DNA of 64,000 bases from Sulfurimonas sp. HSL3-1 (GTDB taxonomy: Bacteria > Campylobacterota > Campylobacteria > Campylobacterales > Sulfurimonadaceae). Shown in pieces: positions 63,359 through 64,000 of the stretch; the stretch's first letter is position 1; every line of letters begins with the position of its first letter. The DNA is taken from assembly GCF_039645995.1 (NCBI RefSeq), contig NZ_CP147920.1:1922001-1986000 (forward strand), read 5' to 3'. The position numbers were made by a program, and so were the translations under genes. Under the pieces are notes generated by a model. The model worked only from the letters and a program-made list of their open reading frames with translations, was not told the DNA's origin and ran no database searches.

Positions 63359-64000
63359 ATGATCATCATCCCCGCCCGTCTGGCCTCCACCCGCTTCCCG
63401 CAAAAAGTCCTGGCGGATATCGGCGGACTGCCGATGGTCGTCCGCACGGCACGGCAGGTGGCCCACCTCGACGACGTCGTCGTCGCGGCCGATGACGAAA
63501 GCATTATCGACGTCTGCAAAGCCCACGGCGTCAAAGCGATGCTCACGTCGACGACGCACAAAAGCGGCACCGACCGCATCAACGAATGCGCCCAGCTGCT
63601 TGATATCCCCGACGATGAACTCGTCATCAACATCCAGGCCGACGAGCCCTTTATCGAGCCGGAGGTCCTGACCCTGCTGATCGACCGCCTGAATGCCCTC
63701 AAGGCGGAGGGTCGTCCCTTTGTCATGGGCAGCTGCTACAACGCCGTCAACGCCGAAGCCGCCGACGACCCGAACCTCGTCAAGGTCGTCGTGAACGCGA
63801 AGCATGACGCCATCTACTTCTCCCGTTCAATGATCCCCTACAACCGGGGCGGCGGGGCCACCTACTTCGGCCATATCGGCATCTACGGCTTCACAAAGAG
63901 GAGCCTCCATGCCTTCTGCGCCCTCGACGACGCGCCGATCGAGGACATCGAAAAGCTCGAACAGCTCCGCGCCGTCCACCACGGGCTGCCCATCAGCATG
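63359..64000 (+). CDS. kdsB: 3-deoxy-manno-octulosonate cytidylyltransferase (5' part)
   Basis: KdsB activates Kdo as CMP-Kdo for LPS synthesis. The window holds 214 codons from the ATG at 63359 (AAAGGA upstream) to the right edge. IIIPARLASTRFPQKVLADIGGLPM, VINIQADEPFIEP and GIYGFTKRSL are family-typical, so the catalytic half is intact. TATAAT at 63302-63307 lies upstream. Confidence 0.95.
   Translation, partial: MIIIPARLASTRFPQKVLADIGGLPMVVRTARQVAHLDDVVVAADDESIIDVCKAHGVKAMLTSTTHKSGTDRINECAQLLDIPDDELVINIQADEPFIEPEVLTLLIDRLNALKAEGRPFVMGSCYNAVNAEAADDPNLVKVVVNAKHDAIYFSRSMIPYNRGGGATYFGHIGIYGFTKRSLHAFCALDDAPIEDIEKLEQLRAVHHGLPISM

Overview
The window looks like a GC-rich chromosome segment of a sulfur-oxidising member of the Campylobacterota (Sulfurimonas/Sulfurovum-like). 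I base this on the DUF3373-type outer-membrane protein, two sulfide:quinone-oxidoreductase-like flavoproteins, the cbpA-hspR pair, the ftsH/psd-like/pssA block and the general protein character. The genus is an inference; no 16S rRNA is present. No CRISPR array, transposase, integrase or rRNA operon was found.

Region 1 (1-19.35 kb) is a phosphate-acquisition island. On the minus strand, DUF3450-ttpC-exbB-exbD-tonB-TPR-TonB-dependent receptor form one tightly overlapping operon (5931 down to the left edge), a complete TonB2/TtpC-type energy-transduction set with its own receptor. Next to it are a tandemly duplicated surface lipoprotein, an orphan PhoB-like regulator, pstCAB, phoU-phoB-phoR, pstS and two porins. 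Eight promoters in this stretch share one architecture that I read from the sequence: pentamers of the type GTAAY repeated every 11 bp, with a TANNNT -10 box starting exactly 15 bp after the start of the last pentamer. It occurs before the TonB operon, the lipoprotein, the orphan regulator, pstC, phoU, pstS and both porins. The TonB and lipoprotein promoters carry four phased positions, the orphan regulator three and the others two. This ties a TonB-energised outer-membrane system to the Pst/Pho genes, and is the most interesting thing in the window.

Region 2 (19.4-24 kb) has a response regulator, a large hybrid histidine kinase and a membrane-anchored peptide-deformylase homologue in which all metal/catalytic motifs are degraded. 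Region 3 (23.85-29.35 kb) is a sulfide-oxidation locus: two SQR-family flavoproteins (one Tat-exported), a DUF3373 porin-like protein, a small periplasmic protein resembling a heme-less cytochrome and two small proteins, arranged around an AT-rich divergent intergenic region.

Region 4 (29.35-54 kb) is mostly housekeeping: pepN, an EAL/HDOD protein with thpR, pepP, serS, a MATE exporter, pssA with a psd-like gene, ftsH, prmA, hisA, hisH, waaC-waaM, lgt, rsmD, an exonuclease, murA, hspR-cbpA (with a readable HAIR operator), tRNA-Pro(CGG) and purH. Region 5 (53.8-64 kb) has an HD-GYP regulator, a probable metal-uptake locus (His-rich small protein, outer-membrane protein, ZnuA-like binding protein, ZnuB-like permease, but no ATPase), a YqeY protein, a YitT protein, trpC, a TPR lipoprotein, a YkgJ-type protein, a TrmN6-like methyltransferase and the start of kdsB.
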